Source: Hymenopus coronatus
Taxonomy: Eukaryota; Arthropoda; Insecta; Mantodea; Hymenopodidae
Assembly (NCBI GenBank): GCA_030762935.1
Contig: CM060900.1
Span: 401,563,632 to 401,627,631 of the forward strand
DNA length: 64,000 bases
Reading direction: 5' to 3'
The stretch's first letter is position 1, and every line of letters begins with the position of its first letter. Positions 20,245 to 30,973 of the stretch are shown in pieces. A program made the position numbers and the translations under genes. The notes under the pieces were generated by a model. It ran no database searches and was not told where the DNA came from. It worked only from the letters and a program-made list of their open reading frames with translations.

Positions 20245-21989
20245 TATAACCAGCATGAAAATGTCGGCTTGTGCTAAAGTGCAGTAGTTATGTCTTTAGC
20301 AATGCAGTTCAGAAATAGGACTGTTTATCAAGATGCAATCGTATCTGAATACATTCGCAAAATACTAATTCCAATAAATGCATATTCCTTGCACCACATA
20401 ATGAGAAATTTGGTCACTAAGCAATTTAACCTATATTTGTTACTTTCGACTTAAATGGGCTTTTGAATGACCTTAAGCAAAAATCTAGCTGGAGCACTGC
20501 ATAACACTGGCCAGGATTTCAGCGTCATAGATTGTCCACGTTTGAATTCACACTGAGGAGTTGCCAAGACTGATAAAGGCTGGCTGGGCCTATGTAAAAT
20601 TAAATTGGAATTGTGTGCGTGTACGACGAAGCGGCAATGGAAGGATATTGTTGGGGCACATGATTTGCATTTATAATAGAATAATAAATGAAATATTTAT
20701 ATTATTTTGTTCATCACATAGTTCTACCATTTATTATGTATGGTGTTCCATTTATCTTTTTCAGCTACATTCATTTTTGTACACAAGTCAATATCACACA
20801 AGTCTTGTACTACTCAAGAAGGGGGAGGTAATGACGGGAAGCTAACGTTTTAGCGTTATTTATAAAGGGTACACGTAGGTGCAAAATGAACGAAATCCTT
20901 GAAAAAACATTTTTGTTTATAGGTCTATTATTCGGAATGCATGAACTAGTATCATAATGTGCTTTTCCTGTCTTCTAATGACCATTAGAAATAATTTTAC
21001 ATTAGTTTTTAAATGTGTCTGTGTACAAGAGCGGATAGCTCTTTAGAATTTCGAAGCTATTTTTCGTGCTTTCTGTTTTTTCTATGGTTTTACGTGTTCA
21101 AAATGTTCCATGTGATGCAGTTTTTTTTAGTCTTCTTCAAGTGTTATAGAGATACTCTCAGATCTATACATTAAAATGTGGGGAAGATTTTCTTTATTGA
21201 TTATAACAGAAATATTAATTAAGATATGTAAATAACACACTAAAATTGTTACAAAATATTGTTTCTCATACGTTTATAGCTTTTTTTACAAAAATCAGAA
21301 CGCCAATAAAAATGTGTTTCCAACATTAGTCCTTTACCATTCCTTAGTAGCATAACAGATATTTATATTCGTGAAGTTTTAATTGTTTTTCATCGTGTGG
21401 AGTGTTTTTCTTTCCCATTAAAATAATTAATTAAAATTAATAACCTGAAAACCAGCCTAAATATTGCAATGAAGGTGTGCATAGATACATAAAATTTAGT
21501 GTATTACTTGATGCTTAAATTTCAAAAACATATGTACATAAATATAGAATTTATAAATGTTCCCTATCGATAGCCTTAATGAGATGTGAACACTACCTTT
21601 TTTCCCTTAAAATACCAGTACATATGTACTTTTTTAACCTTTTAACCATCCCGTTCACCTCGTCAAGATCTGCACAAAAATGTACCGCATGGGACAGTCT
21701 AATAACATAACTTTGGAAGGCAGAACAGAATTTGTGTTTTAATATTGTTTGAAGAGAATACATTATGTGAGCGTTGACGACATGGTTTCTGTGTAATACT
21801 GTAAGTACATGGGACCAAATATAATAACGTAGCAGTTTTAAGTAACAGTGAAATAGGTGTAGCATTTTCTTGTTTTTGTGATATTCCTGTTCCCCACACT
21901 CCAAACTACTCGTATATGGCTTTTGCAGCGAATTTGGAGCAACTTTTGTTCTGACCATATTTCGTGTCCAGGGAGCCGAGAATCATCGA
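20245..21989. other. no gene seen; AT-rich
   Basis: Long AT-rich stretch. Minus-strand frames at 21593-21958 (121 codons) are cysteine/histidine/leucine-rich without domain pattern and overlap the edge of the hAT remnant, so I regard them as chance frames. Confidence 0.4.
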
Positions 21990-22540
21990 AAAATCGACTG
22001 GTATGGTATAAATTGCAATACTGTTTTACAGGTAATTAATGCCTTTGATGATAGTGCATGGTCTTCAATCAAGCTTGTAAAATCTCTTGCTGAAATGGAT
22101 TGCATGAAGATTTATAATTCATACAGAAGAAATTTGCAGATATATCTACGATAATAACACATATTTGGAAACATCAAACATTGAAATGCCTCGACCTCTG
22201 AAAGCTGTCGATGAACTTTGAAAGCAATAATTAATTATTATTCAGAGACCCGTGTCACCTGTTTTAGACCGTGTGAAAAAGAAAGTACAGACAGTGTTTG
22301 GAAAAAAATGTCGGATTTTCAATAATGAGTGAAATACGAAATGTGCTACAAGGGGTTGCTACGGAAATAATTGCTGATGAAGAATCTTAGCCAATAGTCC
22401 ACTTTGTGTCCTATTTCCGTTTTGCTCCCATCACTTCTTGTGAAGTGGAGCGAAATTTTTACAATATAAAGCCTGTTTACGTGCCAATCGGAGACGATTC
22501 GCATTTGAGACGTTATCAAGGTATGCTGTTGTGCACTGTA
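21990..22540 (+). pseudogene. hAT-like transposase C-terminal remnant (CGGBP1-like group)
   Basis: Coding remnants in order on the plus strand: VINAFDDSAWSSIKLVKSLA (about 22030-22095), VLDRVKKKVQTVFGK (about 22263-22308), SEIRNVLQG (22327-22355) and FRFAPITSCEVERNFY (22417-22464). The last matches the strongly conserved hAT dimerisation segment, where A-P-I-T-S-C/A-x-V-E-R-S-F is typical, found in hAT transposases and in CGGBP1-like derived proteins. At least two frame changes and two in-frame stops break it. There is no N-terminal BED zinc finger or catalytic region in the flank, so this is a fragment. Family naming is from motif recognition only. Confidence 0.65.
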
Positions 22541-22544
22541 AGGT

Positions 22545-25100
22545 ATACCCTTATAATGTACTGGGTGGCTCGGACAGATACTAAGCAGTAGGTCGAGTGA
22601 CCTGCTTGTGCAGAGGCTTTGTGTGCTGGGATGCAAAGGAGAAAAGAATACATCAGTAAGATATAGTTTAGATTAGAGAAAAATATGGCTATAATTGAAA
22701 TGTTCCCTAAAGAATACAAAAATGTAGCGCAATATTTTAACAAAGTGAAAAACAAATGAATGTGGACAGTAAACAGAGTTAAATACAAATTGGAAATGCA
22801 CAACAATCTAGAATTAAGATAGTATTGTAAAGGATCATTGTAAAACACAAGTTGACTGGTAAAGACTGAACACCAGTCACATTCAGTTGTACATAGCTTA
22901 GTAAATAAATCCAAAGTAATACAGTAATATGAGATAGGGAGTGGGGATTTGCACAGATGCAACACTTGGCTCCTGACTTGCAAACGCTGAAGCTTGGTAG
23001 CTATATGACTCGCGCGCCATAATTGTGCTACAGATTAGTTCTTCACTCGTGTTATTTTGGGGTGGCCAGGATACGGAAATAGCGAATTAGTTGTTGAAGT
23101 CTTGCTAATGTTCGGAAAGTATCAACATAATGGCAGAAAACAGGAGCACTTTAAAAAAAGGCATATGCATTTACTGCTTCAAGAGCCACTTGACCTTCAC
23201 GGGTGCCACAGAAAATTTTGCGGAAGTATGGTATAGGTACACTTAACACATATATAACGTAGTGTATTAGCAAGCAGTGATGAGTTCCAATTGGAAGGTC
23301 ATCACGACAGATTTAAGTCTTTAAAAACATACAATTCCATGTCGACAATTCCTTTGTGTAATTGAGACTAAAGGGAGTAAATAGAATAAACACTTAAGAT
23401 ACTGCACCTCTGAAATTTGGAAAATCCACGGTATGTAAAAAATGTTGTTATTTTTATCAGTTATTACGACATACAATAAAAGTGACATTTTTGCCTTATT
23501 TCAAAATTCTAGCCTGTGTGGTTATTTAAATAAATGCTTGCTACAAAAATTCATTCTTCTAATAAAAATGCTCCACACGATGCATTTTAAAGAGCATTTT
23601 AATAAAAATTCGAGTTTTAGCAATAAAAAAGATTTACAAAAAACCTCTTATATTAGAGTTATTGCTCTAATATAAGTTATTGCTTTTGATACCCTCCTAA
23701 ACCTCTATTCATTAAACATTAATTTCACCAAATTTTCAGCATTATTTCGAGAAAAAAGTAGAAGTCATTTTCTTTATTGTACTTTTGAGAGGAAGTAAGA
23801 AATTTGAAAGATATTAGTAAAAAAGTACATTGTGTGCAGTATTTCTAGTATGGAAAAGTGTAAAAAAGTGTGCCACAAAACAATTTTTCAAGTTCGTTGT
23901 GCCTATTAATGAGCATGCATCTGTGTATTTATGGTTACAGTTAATTGGTAATTTAATTGCGCGGAGTGCAAAAGCTATATATTTGCTTAAAAGTATGGAT
24001 TGGATTCATATTATTTTGTTATGAACAAGTATATATATATTGGTTTTCACGATTTTCTGTTAAATTTCACAGATGCATCACCTTAAGCTAGCTTAACCAA
24101 AAACTAAATAAATAAATATTCAGTTCTATCATCGTGAAACCTAGTTTCCTGTATCAGGACGGACTATCCCATATTAAAATGTATTTGCTAAGCATTTTAC
24201 TTTCTTATATTATTTACAAATATTTTTCAGAAATATACTATCACTAAACTTAATTAAAACTAGTCTAACAAATTTTGAAAAACGTAACCAACATTCTGAA
24301 TACTAATCAAATTTCACAAATGAATCTCTGGAAACCAGCGATATCCCCTGCTTCATTTATTACAGATTTCTGGAAACCAGAAGTGAAATGTTATTTTTAT
24401 CTACAATTAAACAAAATCAAAGCTTAAATTAAAGTGTTTAAATAAATTCACACTTCAAATAATTCTCTTCCTTTCTTTCTTACGAGAATAATCTACACTA
24501 GTAAAATTTAAAATACAACACAGAATACCTTTAAATAATTTTACATTAGTCATTCTCTTCTTTTAGTTCAGTTATAAATTAAACATTCCTATTTCTTTTC
24601 TCTCAAAATTGTTCCCAACATTATAATAATTACTTTTACACTTTTTAAAGCACTAAATCAACGTTCTGCTCCCTCAGGAATCCTGTTAGTCGAAGCTTGC
24701 CGGCATTGGAAGAAATAGAAGCCTCTGTTCTTTCTTCTTCTACATCACTGATAGCATTCTCCTCTACTGCCGCTAGTGCCACCCTCTTCTTCTTTCGTTC
24801 TCACATCTTTTCTTTCTCACCATTCAACTCTTCCTGTTAATACCCAAAATATCTTATTCAATTAAAATTAGATTCCAGGTTATTTTCATGTCTTCCTTCT
24901 GGTCCTCTTGGAGTTTCTAGCCTGCTTCTTCTCTGTCTCTATTTAAAATTCTTTCCGATATTCTCTGAATAGCTGGTATTATTTCCTGTTGAATCTCTGG
25001 TCTCGAATTACTTCTTCCTCCCAGGCCACTTTACTCATGGTATTTTCAAACTTTTCCAGCTGTTTTTACGCATTTTGGTGTTTTAAAGCATAACACATGC
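22545..25100. other. no gene seen; AT-rich
   Basis: Very AT-rich. The 155-codon minus-strand frame at 22516-22983 is partly antisense to the hAT remnant and has no domain. Two small direct repeats (CTCTGGAAACCAG / TTCTGGAAACCAG near 24327 and 24370) are the only structure noticed. Confidence 0.4.
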
Positions 25101-25104
25101 AATG

Positions 25105-25235
25105 TCCCCTCAGAGCTGCCGTTCTTCTTCAGTCCTGTTGTTATATTTGCTGCATTCAAATAATAAATTTCCAGGGGTACCGTTATCACATACATCGTCA
25201 ATTTCCTTCTTTCTCTTCTTCCAGCAAGTACCATA
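25105..25235 (-). pseudogene. possible C-terminal fragment of a LINE ORF2
   Basis: The minus-strand translation contains CDNGTPGNLLFECSKYNN followed by an R-rich end. This resembles the C-terminal cysteine pattern C-x-x-G-x(4)-H-L-L-x-E-C-x-x-Y of LINE reverse transcriptases, although the histidine is lost. An in-frame stop follows. The fragment is short and unproven. Confidence 0.35.
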
Positions 25236-25239
25236 AGGT

Positions 25240-26390
25240 CCAAGATCGAATAGAAAATATTGTATGCCTTTAGTCATATCTAGTCCCCTTTATTTTATAT
25301 TTGGAAAGACTAAAATTCTTCTTCCCATTCCTTTGCCAATTATCCATTAAAGTTGTTTATTTCTCTAATGTTATTAAAATGTTCGTTCCCATTATTTTAG
25401 CTGCCTCCTCAGTTTTTTCTTCTTTAAGATAAAACATTGATCCTCTCAGCTTGATTTATAGATCTATTGGCCAAGTTGATGATAAACCAATAGTGTAAAA
25501 GTCGGAGTAGAACTATATGCACCAGTAAAACGCAAAAGAACGTTTCTTTGGGAACCTCTTAGCACAGTTACTGTTTTGTTTTTCATCTTTTGAGCCCACA
25601 CAGCTACTCAATGTGCCACTATTTAGATAAAATACCTTTATTCTACTGTTATACCATGACTGTACAACTCCAGAGTAATGGTGGGTGGTGCGATGATACT
25701 ACGCATGCGACAGAAAGACCTTGAGGTCGTATATACCGTACGCTGTTGCCTTAAATCTTTATACCAGCTGCAAAGCGTGGCGCACCAGCAGGGCAGACTT
25801 TATTCTAGACCTCCTTGAGTTTCCAGTAGTACATCACAGCGGAAGCCCCTGCAGCATCCGCGGAGTAGGCCACCCAACCTATCAGTTATTATCCGTCTAA
25901 TCCACCCAGTACAATTTACTCATACCTAGTCTTGTATACTTATTACTAGCGTTCTATTTATCAGCATAACCTTTGCGGTGCGGCTGTTGGCCCGCACATC
26001 TCATTAATAAATACTGCTACAAAGATCACTTCCTATAATAATATGTTCACCCTCTAACCTGTATTACAGGATTATTGTAGCTGATCAAGATAAATAAAAG
26101 AATTTATACCGAGATAAAGTAAAAAATAAAATAAAAAAAAAACCAACAACCACCGAACTACCTACAGAACCATAGAAAATTGACAATAGTTTAAATTTTA
26201 TTGTAGCCCTATTTTATTTTGCCGAAACGTGTTTAAAACGTTCCTGGTGCCTCTATGTACTGTCAAGCTACGAAGGGTTGGTTATATGTATTCGTATATA
26301 AGCTCATTGTCGATTTTCCTCAGTCCGCACAACTGGAAAATGCCAAGTACGTAATTTAAACTTAGGCCTCCCAATCTCCTTTCTCAATTT
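25240..26390. other. no gene seen
   Basis: AT-rich except for a more balanced segment at about 25680-26000 that could be an old LTR or SINE body. No boundaries, duplications or frames support a call. Confidence 0.35.
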
Positions 26391-26394
26391 TCAT

Positions 26395-26598
26395 TTCATA
26401 TATTATCAGTGTCCACCAGTGTCAGTCTATGGTGTCATAACATAGTGCTTTATTTTCGACCCTCAGCCGGGGAACCGCCTGTATGCGGCTTACCGGCGGT
26501 GTTAAACTCAAGCGCATAGATGTATCATGCGTCCGAAGGTCGAAAATAAAGCACTGTATACAGTAACAACGGGCGGCGTAAAACACTACGAAAATTGC
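26395..26598 (+). mobile_element. SINE family A tail interrupted by a MITE
   Basis: The left part ATTATCAGTGTCCACCAGTG with GGTGTCATAACA and the right part GGGCGGCGTAAAACACTACG are together the last third of family A, with a 114-bp inverted-repeat element between them. The head is missing or too diverged to see. Confidence 0.55.
26443..26556. mobile_element. 114-bp MITE with about 19-bp TIRs, Tc1/mariner-like
   Basis: The left end TAGTGCTTTATTTTCGACC and the inverted right end CAGTGCTTTATTTTCGACC differ at one base. A TA follows the right end, and CA (one change from TA) precedes the left. The CAGTG terminus and TA target fit Tc1/mariner superfamily non-autonomous elements. There is no coding capacity. 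It interrupts a SINE, so it is younger than that copy. Confidence 0.75.
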
Positions 26599-26639
26599 AC
26601 GTCAGATTTCTACGTATAGGGTATCAAGCGAAGGGATCA

Positions 26640-27092
26640 AGTTGCGCACTGCGACCTATGAGATACATTACGGCTGCTACCTCAGGATGAGGCCAGTTAC
26701 ACAGGGAGACAGGTCACAGAGATGAAAGACCCTAATAGTTCCTAGTTCGAAGACCCGCCCCACTGCTGAACCTTCCAGAGAGGGTGATGAACGACCCGTT
26801 CAACCAAACAGCCCTCTAGTTTCCACGGGGAATATTCTTTCCTTAAAACAAGCATCCACGCCATTTGACCGCCACCGCCACAAGCTAAACCCTTGCAGCT
26901 CCCGGGAATATGAGAAGGAAACGTAGTAAAAGAGAAATGAGGGAAAGGAAATCGTCGTAGATAAGAAATAACCCCAGCATTCGCATACCGAACAAGGAAA
27001 ACCACAAACTATCCAAGGTAAGAGAAGGCGGTGGGAATCGAAACCGGAGCCTCCCAAAGTTAGCCTCACACGTTAACGCCACCGACACGCGT
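26640..27092 (-). mobile_element. long SINE, family C-like head
   Basis: On the minus strand it starts CGCGTGTCGGTGGCGTTAAC, with B box CCGGTTTCGATTCCC, followed by TTTGTGGTTTTCCTTG and GCGAATGCTGGGGTTATT, blocks shared with the other family C copies. The body continues about 400 bases through the GC-rich GGCGGTGGCGGTCAAATGG. The end is approximate and no target-site duplication was found. Confidence 0.6.
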
Positions 27093-27639
27093 ATACTGAG
27101 GGATATAAGTTAACGTCCCTAGTTTTAACATTAAACAAGCAATAATAAAGTAATCATTTGATAACAAGAACTGAAGAGTTCAGGAGTTCTACACCCTTAC
27201 CTGCGTTATACTCCTTACACCTAGTCATCGCCATCCAAAGCATAAGATATGAAACTTATTTCCAACAGAATCGTTACCTATTAAGACGTGTGTACAATTA
27301 TAACACACAGAGTCTGAACGAGCCCATCATTATAGAACTGTTGTATGATATGAAGAATGCTCATTTCTAGTTAGGGAGGTTACACATTTTTACCTGTTTA
27401 TAATATTAAAAATATGGCGTCATTTATAAATACTTAACAACATTAATGTTGTAATATTAAATATCTGATGTTTGTTTTTATTTGAGATTTTCTTCTATTT
27501 TCCACTGTTATTTATTGCGTGGATACTATTTTCAATGTATCGCTTTGTTATTAAATAGTTGTTCATTTTTCCTGAATTTCTCATTTCAGCTATTGTTCAA
27601 ATTCTAATGAACAATGATATAACTGAGATTGCTGAATAG
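27093..27639. other. no gene seen
   Basis: AT-rich, with short frames only. Confidence 0.4.
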
Positions 27640-27651
27640 CCTAAGGACATA

Positions 27652-27921
27652 GTCGCCCTCCGTGGTGTAATGGTTACCATGCTAACTTCATATACCGAAG
27701 GTAGCTGGTTCAAACCCGGCGGAGGACGATGAATTTTTTTCGGGCGTAAAAATCCTTAGCATGGTCCCGTGTCGTAGATTTACGGCACGTAAAAAACCTC
27801 AAACCTGATAGAGAGGCCTCGGAGCTAAATTAATCGGTCTCTCAAGCCCAAAATAGAAGGGGACGCTGAGAACCACAGCAGTTAAAGAGCGTCCATAAAT
27901 AAATGCCATTTCGTTTCATTT
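27652..27921 (+). mobile_element. SINE family B copy with perfect 12-bp target-site duplication
   Basis: Head GTCGCCCTCCGTGGTGTAAT, A box region GGTGTAATGGTTACC and B box TGGTTCAAACCC. The body has TTCGGGCGTAAAAATCC, TTTACGGCACGTAAA and CTCAAACCTGATAGAG, and it ends GAGCGTCCATAAATAAATGC. The 12-base CCTAAGGACATA lies exactly on both sides (27640-27651, 27922-27933), so the insertion is relatively young. Confidence 0.92.
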
Positions 27922-27933
27922 CCTAAGGACATA

Positions 27934-28639
27934 ACGGAAACAGGGATGCTGCTAGTACGAAAGAAAAACTATATTAAGAGCTGCAATTGTTTCAAGACAT
28001 ATAGGCTGCTATTTCATTCAATAAACATTCTACGAAAAATAAACACCTTCGTTTTAAGACGGCGGCTGGACTGGAAGGAAGAAGCCACAAGCGAAGCAAT
28101 CTGAGTACAACAAGCAATCGACAAATATTATTTAGAGAAAACATGATGTGTTACATCAACATGACTTTCTCTACCCACTGTTCAACAAATTATTCATACA
28201 AAAGCTCATTCTTCTAGATGCATTATGTTAATTAGGATAAGCATCTGCATAAGCGTATTTGTCACACATTTCGTTATAGGTACAAGGAGAGTACAGTATG
28301 GCTAAGCGATAGTAAAATCTATCACGGTGTGAAACTTTGTTCTCTTTGCATAACTATGAGAAAAAACGAATAGACACTTAGCACTTAAAAGGGTATTTGA
28401 AAATTCAAAACAATATTAAACAAGATCTCGAAAATGGTTAATGTAACAAAAGAGCTGTCTAACATAAATCATGTGCCATTACGAGATCAACACTTTAGTT
28501 TATTTCTTATGGTTTAATGATACGCAAAATTTATTCAAAATGAAGGGGGGTTCAGGGTGTTTCCAGTATCTTAAAAATGTGGTACTTCCATCAAAACGTT
28601 AGAGTAATTTCTGTAAAATAAAAAATTACGATAACTTTT
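27934..28639. other. no gene seen
   Basis: AT-rich; no frames or repeats recognised up to the R1 copy. Confidence 0.4.
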
Positions 28640-28760
28640 CCGTGTAAAGCGTATTTCGGGGTGGGGATATTTCTTAAAAATGTTCATGTCGTATCCTTGG
28701 AAGATACTGAACTAAAGTATCAAATATGTGTGTGTGTGTGTGTGAGTGTGTGTAATAGTG
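28640..28760 (-). repeat. dispersed repeat R1, partial inverted copy
   Basis: The reverse complement reads AGTATCTTCCAAGGATACGAC, then TTTTTAAGAAATATCCCCACC and CGAAATACGCTTTACACG, aligning with R1 at 18.6 kb block by block. Its 5' side again abuts a TG/CA microsatellite, as at 18.5 kb. Confidence 0.6.
28727..28756. repeat. (TG)n microsatellite
   Basis: A dinucleotide run with one GAGTG interruption, at the edge of the R1 copy. Confidence 0.9.
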
Positions 28761-28769
28761 TCATACAGA

Positions 28770-29630
28770 ACACGCTATGTGTTTGGTTCATGTGTAAGTG
28801 TGGCCACTACCGAGTTTGCTTCTTAGAGATAAGGAAAGCTATGTTCGTTCGACTTTGCACCCTGTTTACTGGATGAACTTTCTCCTTTTCACGATAATTC
28901 AGTCAGAGGTTCTATGAGGCTTTCGGAGAAATGGGTGATCAAGATCACGGGTTGTCATGATACTTTTGGTGCCTAAGGCACTTTATTGTTTCTATATATG
29001 GAAAATAAGTACAAGTTATTAGGTTTTCCTCATATGTATAAGCTATACATTTCGCTACTGGTCTTACTAAAGATTTAGTTTATATAAACACAGCCATAAA
29101 TTAACGAAACTACGTTTATTAAATATAACAGCTATTTGTGAACCCTGAAATAATGACGCTAATAATTATCAAGCCGTTATAACACATAAACATAAATAAA
29201 CATCTCAAAATTAACGAATAATACAAAACACGCTCCTTCCTCAGTATCATATACAAAGGAAATAACTAGAGTAGAGAGGCTACTACGAAAGAGGAAGGAA
29301 TTGCAAAGTAATTACCTACTGATTATCATAGTGCAACGAATTAATAGAAACAAGTCGTTGACTGAGTAGGCGAGGTTAAACCAATCCAGCATCCTTTTAT
29401 ATTAACGAATTCTCGATCTATTCGATGTTGTTTTTTTTTTGTTTGTTTTTCTTTCATTATAATATAATAAAAAAAAACAAGGTTTACTCGACATTGAATG
29501 AACTGCATCAATCCAGTCAGCAAATATCGCATCGAATGTGCCCTTTCCAACGAATTTGACCGCGCTCGGGCACTTTAGATTACATTCTCCACTTATACAC
29601 TTTGATGGTAGCATATGCAACACTGTCCCC
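28770..29630. other. no gene seen
   Basis: AT-rich, with A and T homopolymer runs near 29430-29480. No recognised element. Confidence 0.4.
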
Positions 29631-29637
29631 TCTTGAT

Positions 29638-29790
29638 TTGCCGTCTCAAGTTCGAATATTACACGATTTGTGGTGGACGAAGCGGGTTCTCCGGTTTCGC
29701 ATTACATTACATTCCACCGGGGCTCCATCTCCATGTATCATCAGTGTCAGTAAAAGCGGGCGTTAAACCCAACCCAAAAATAGGCATTTA
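29638..29790 (+). mobile_element. SINE family A copy, internally deleted
   Basis: It keeps a B-box remnant (AAGTTCGAATATT), ATTTGTGGTGGACGAAGCGG, TTCTCCGGTTTCGC, CACCGGGGCTCCATC and the tail AAAGCGGGCGTTAAAC. Half of the head and the central GGGGCGGGTTTTC segment are deleted. Confidence 0.75.
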
Positions 29791-30154
29791 TGGAGTTTTA
29801 AAAGCCAGGTCTCATGAAACTTACATGATTCTGGTAAAAAAAGTGATTGGAGTGAAAACAGTTAATGTACCCTAAGTAATTTTGATGAGGTAACTAATCA
29901 GAACTAGAATATGACAAAGTATAGGCACAACGTCTTGGGATCTTGAGCAGTGCGGACGTACCAGTGGGAGGCAGGTAGCAGCAGAACAATGGGTGTGGAT
30001 CTGGTTGTTTACCGGGCGAGGGTAGGAATGTGGTCGGGCAGGCGACCGCGGAAAGCAGGTAGAGAGGCGACAGGAGCTACGGAAATTACGAAGAATTATT
30101 ATTTTATGGCTTTTGTATTACTAGCTATGCTTGTGATATGAGGAGTTGAAATAA

Positions 30155-30973
30155 AATCCAGGACCTGTAGGAGATGAAAGATGTGGAAGCTGCAACAAAG
30201 CACTGAGGACCGGACTTCTTTGTATTTCATGCGCGAGATGGTACCACTTTGGCTGTCAAAAAATTAAGAGAGAACAGAACATAGAAGAAAACTTGTCATG
30301 TAAGGACTGCAGGAGAGATGTGACCGTCACCGCAAATGATAAAAAATTGGAGCAGCTGCAGGAGGAACTACGAGACTTACGCGACAAGCTGAAAACAGCG
30401 GAAGATATTATTCGGAAGCTTAAAGAAGAAAACTGCTTACTGAGGGAGACAAAGGAAGATGGCCTAAAAAACTAGGAGAAACCTTGTTTGATCATGGGCG
30501 ACTCTATCGTTAGACACGCGGGAACTACAAATGTAAAGGTAGCTTGCTATCCTGCCATAAAGACTGACGGCCTACTGAGGGAAATTGAGAAGAAGCGAGA
30601 GGAGGAAGAAAGCTACTACCGGACGATCGTATTACACGTTCAAAGTAATGACCTACGAAGGAGTTTTGACTATGTGATGGGAGACATGTATGATTTAGTT
30701 AAGAAGACAAAGGCACAATTTCCCTCAGCAAACATTGTCATCAGTGGAGTTTAGAGGCGACGCGATATCAACTGGAGGAAGGCAATGCAGGTAAACGACA
30801 CGTTTTCGTGGGTGGCTGAAAGACTGGATGTGCAGTTTGTGGACTCAAATTCGTGGATTGACGACTGGGACTATGAACGGGATGGTGTTCACCTAAACAG
30901 AAGAGGAACTTCAAAGTTGGCAGCATTGTTCGCGAGGTTATCCGAGTGGAGCGGTGGCACCGGGCAGCATTGA
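30155..30973 (+). pseudogene. LINE ORF1: PHD-like finger, coiled coil, SGNH esterase-like domain
   Basis: A single frame apart from two TAG codons (30473-30475, 30752-30754). It starts with a C4HC3-like finger: CGSC, LLCISC, WYHFGC and CKDC over 30182-30315. A heptad-rich helix (LEQLQEELRDLRDKLKTAED) fills about 30347-30406. The SGNH blocks follow: the nucleophile block MGDSIVRHAG (about 30494), the SNDL block (about 30645; the family glycine is glutamine here) and the catalytic DGVHLN (about 30881). In CR1/L2 elements the esterase-type ORF1 is a nucleic-acid or membrane-associated chaperone of unsettled function. No ATG is visible upstream of the finger in frame; the first stop before it is at 30152. 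Dead copy. Confidence 0.75.

Noticed and set aside
21593..21958. 121-codon minus-strand frame
   Set aside because: No domain, irregular composition, adjacent to transposon debris.
22516..22983. 155-codon minus-strand frame rich in Leu, Ile, Tyr and Phe
   Set aside because: It overlaps the hAT remnant in antisense, and the apparent hydrophobicity comes from AT-rich codons; no start or splice context.
25680..26000. LTR-like balanced-composition segment
   Set aside because: No paired repeat, TG/CA ends or duplication could be found.
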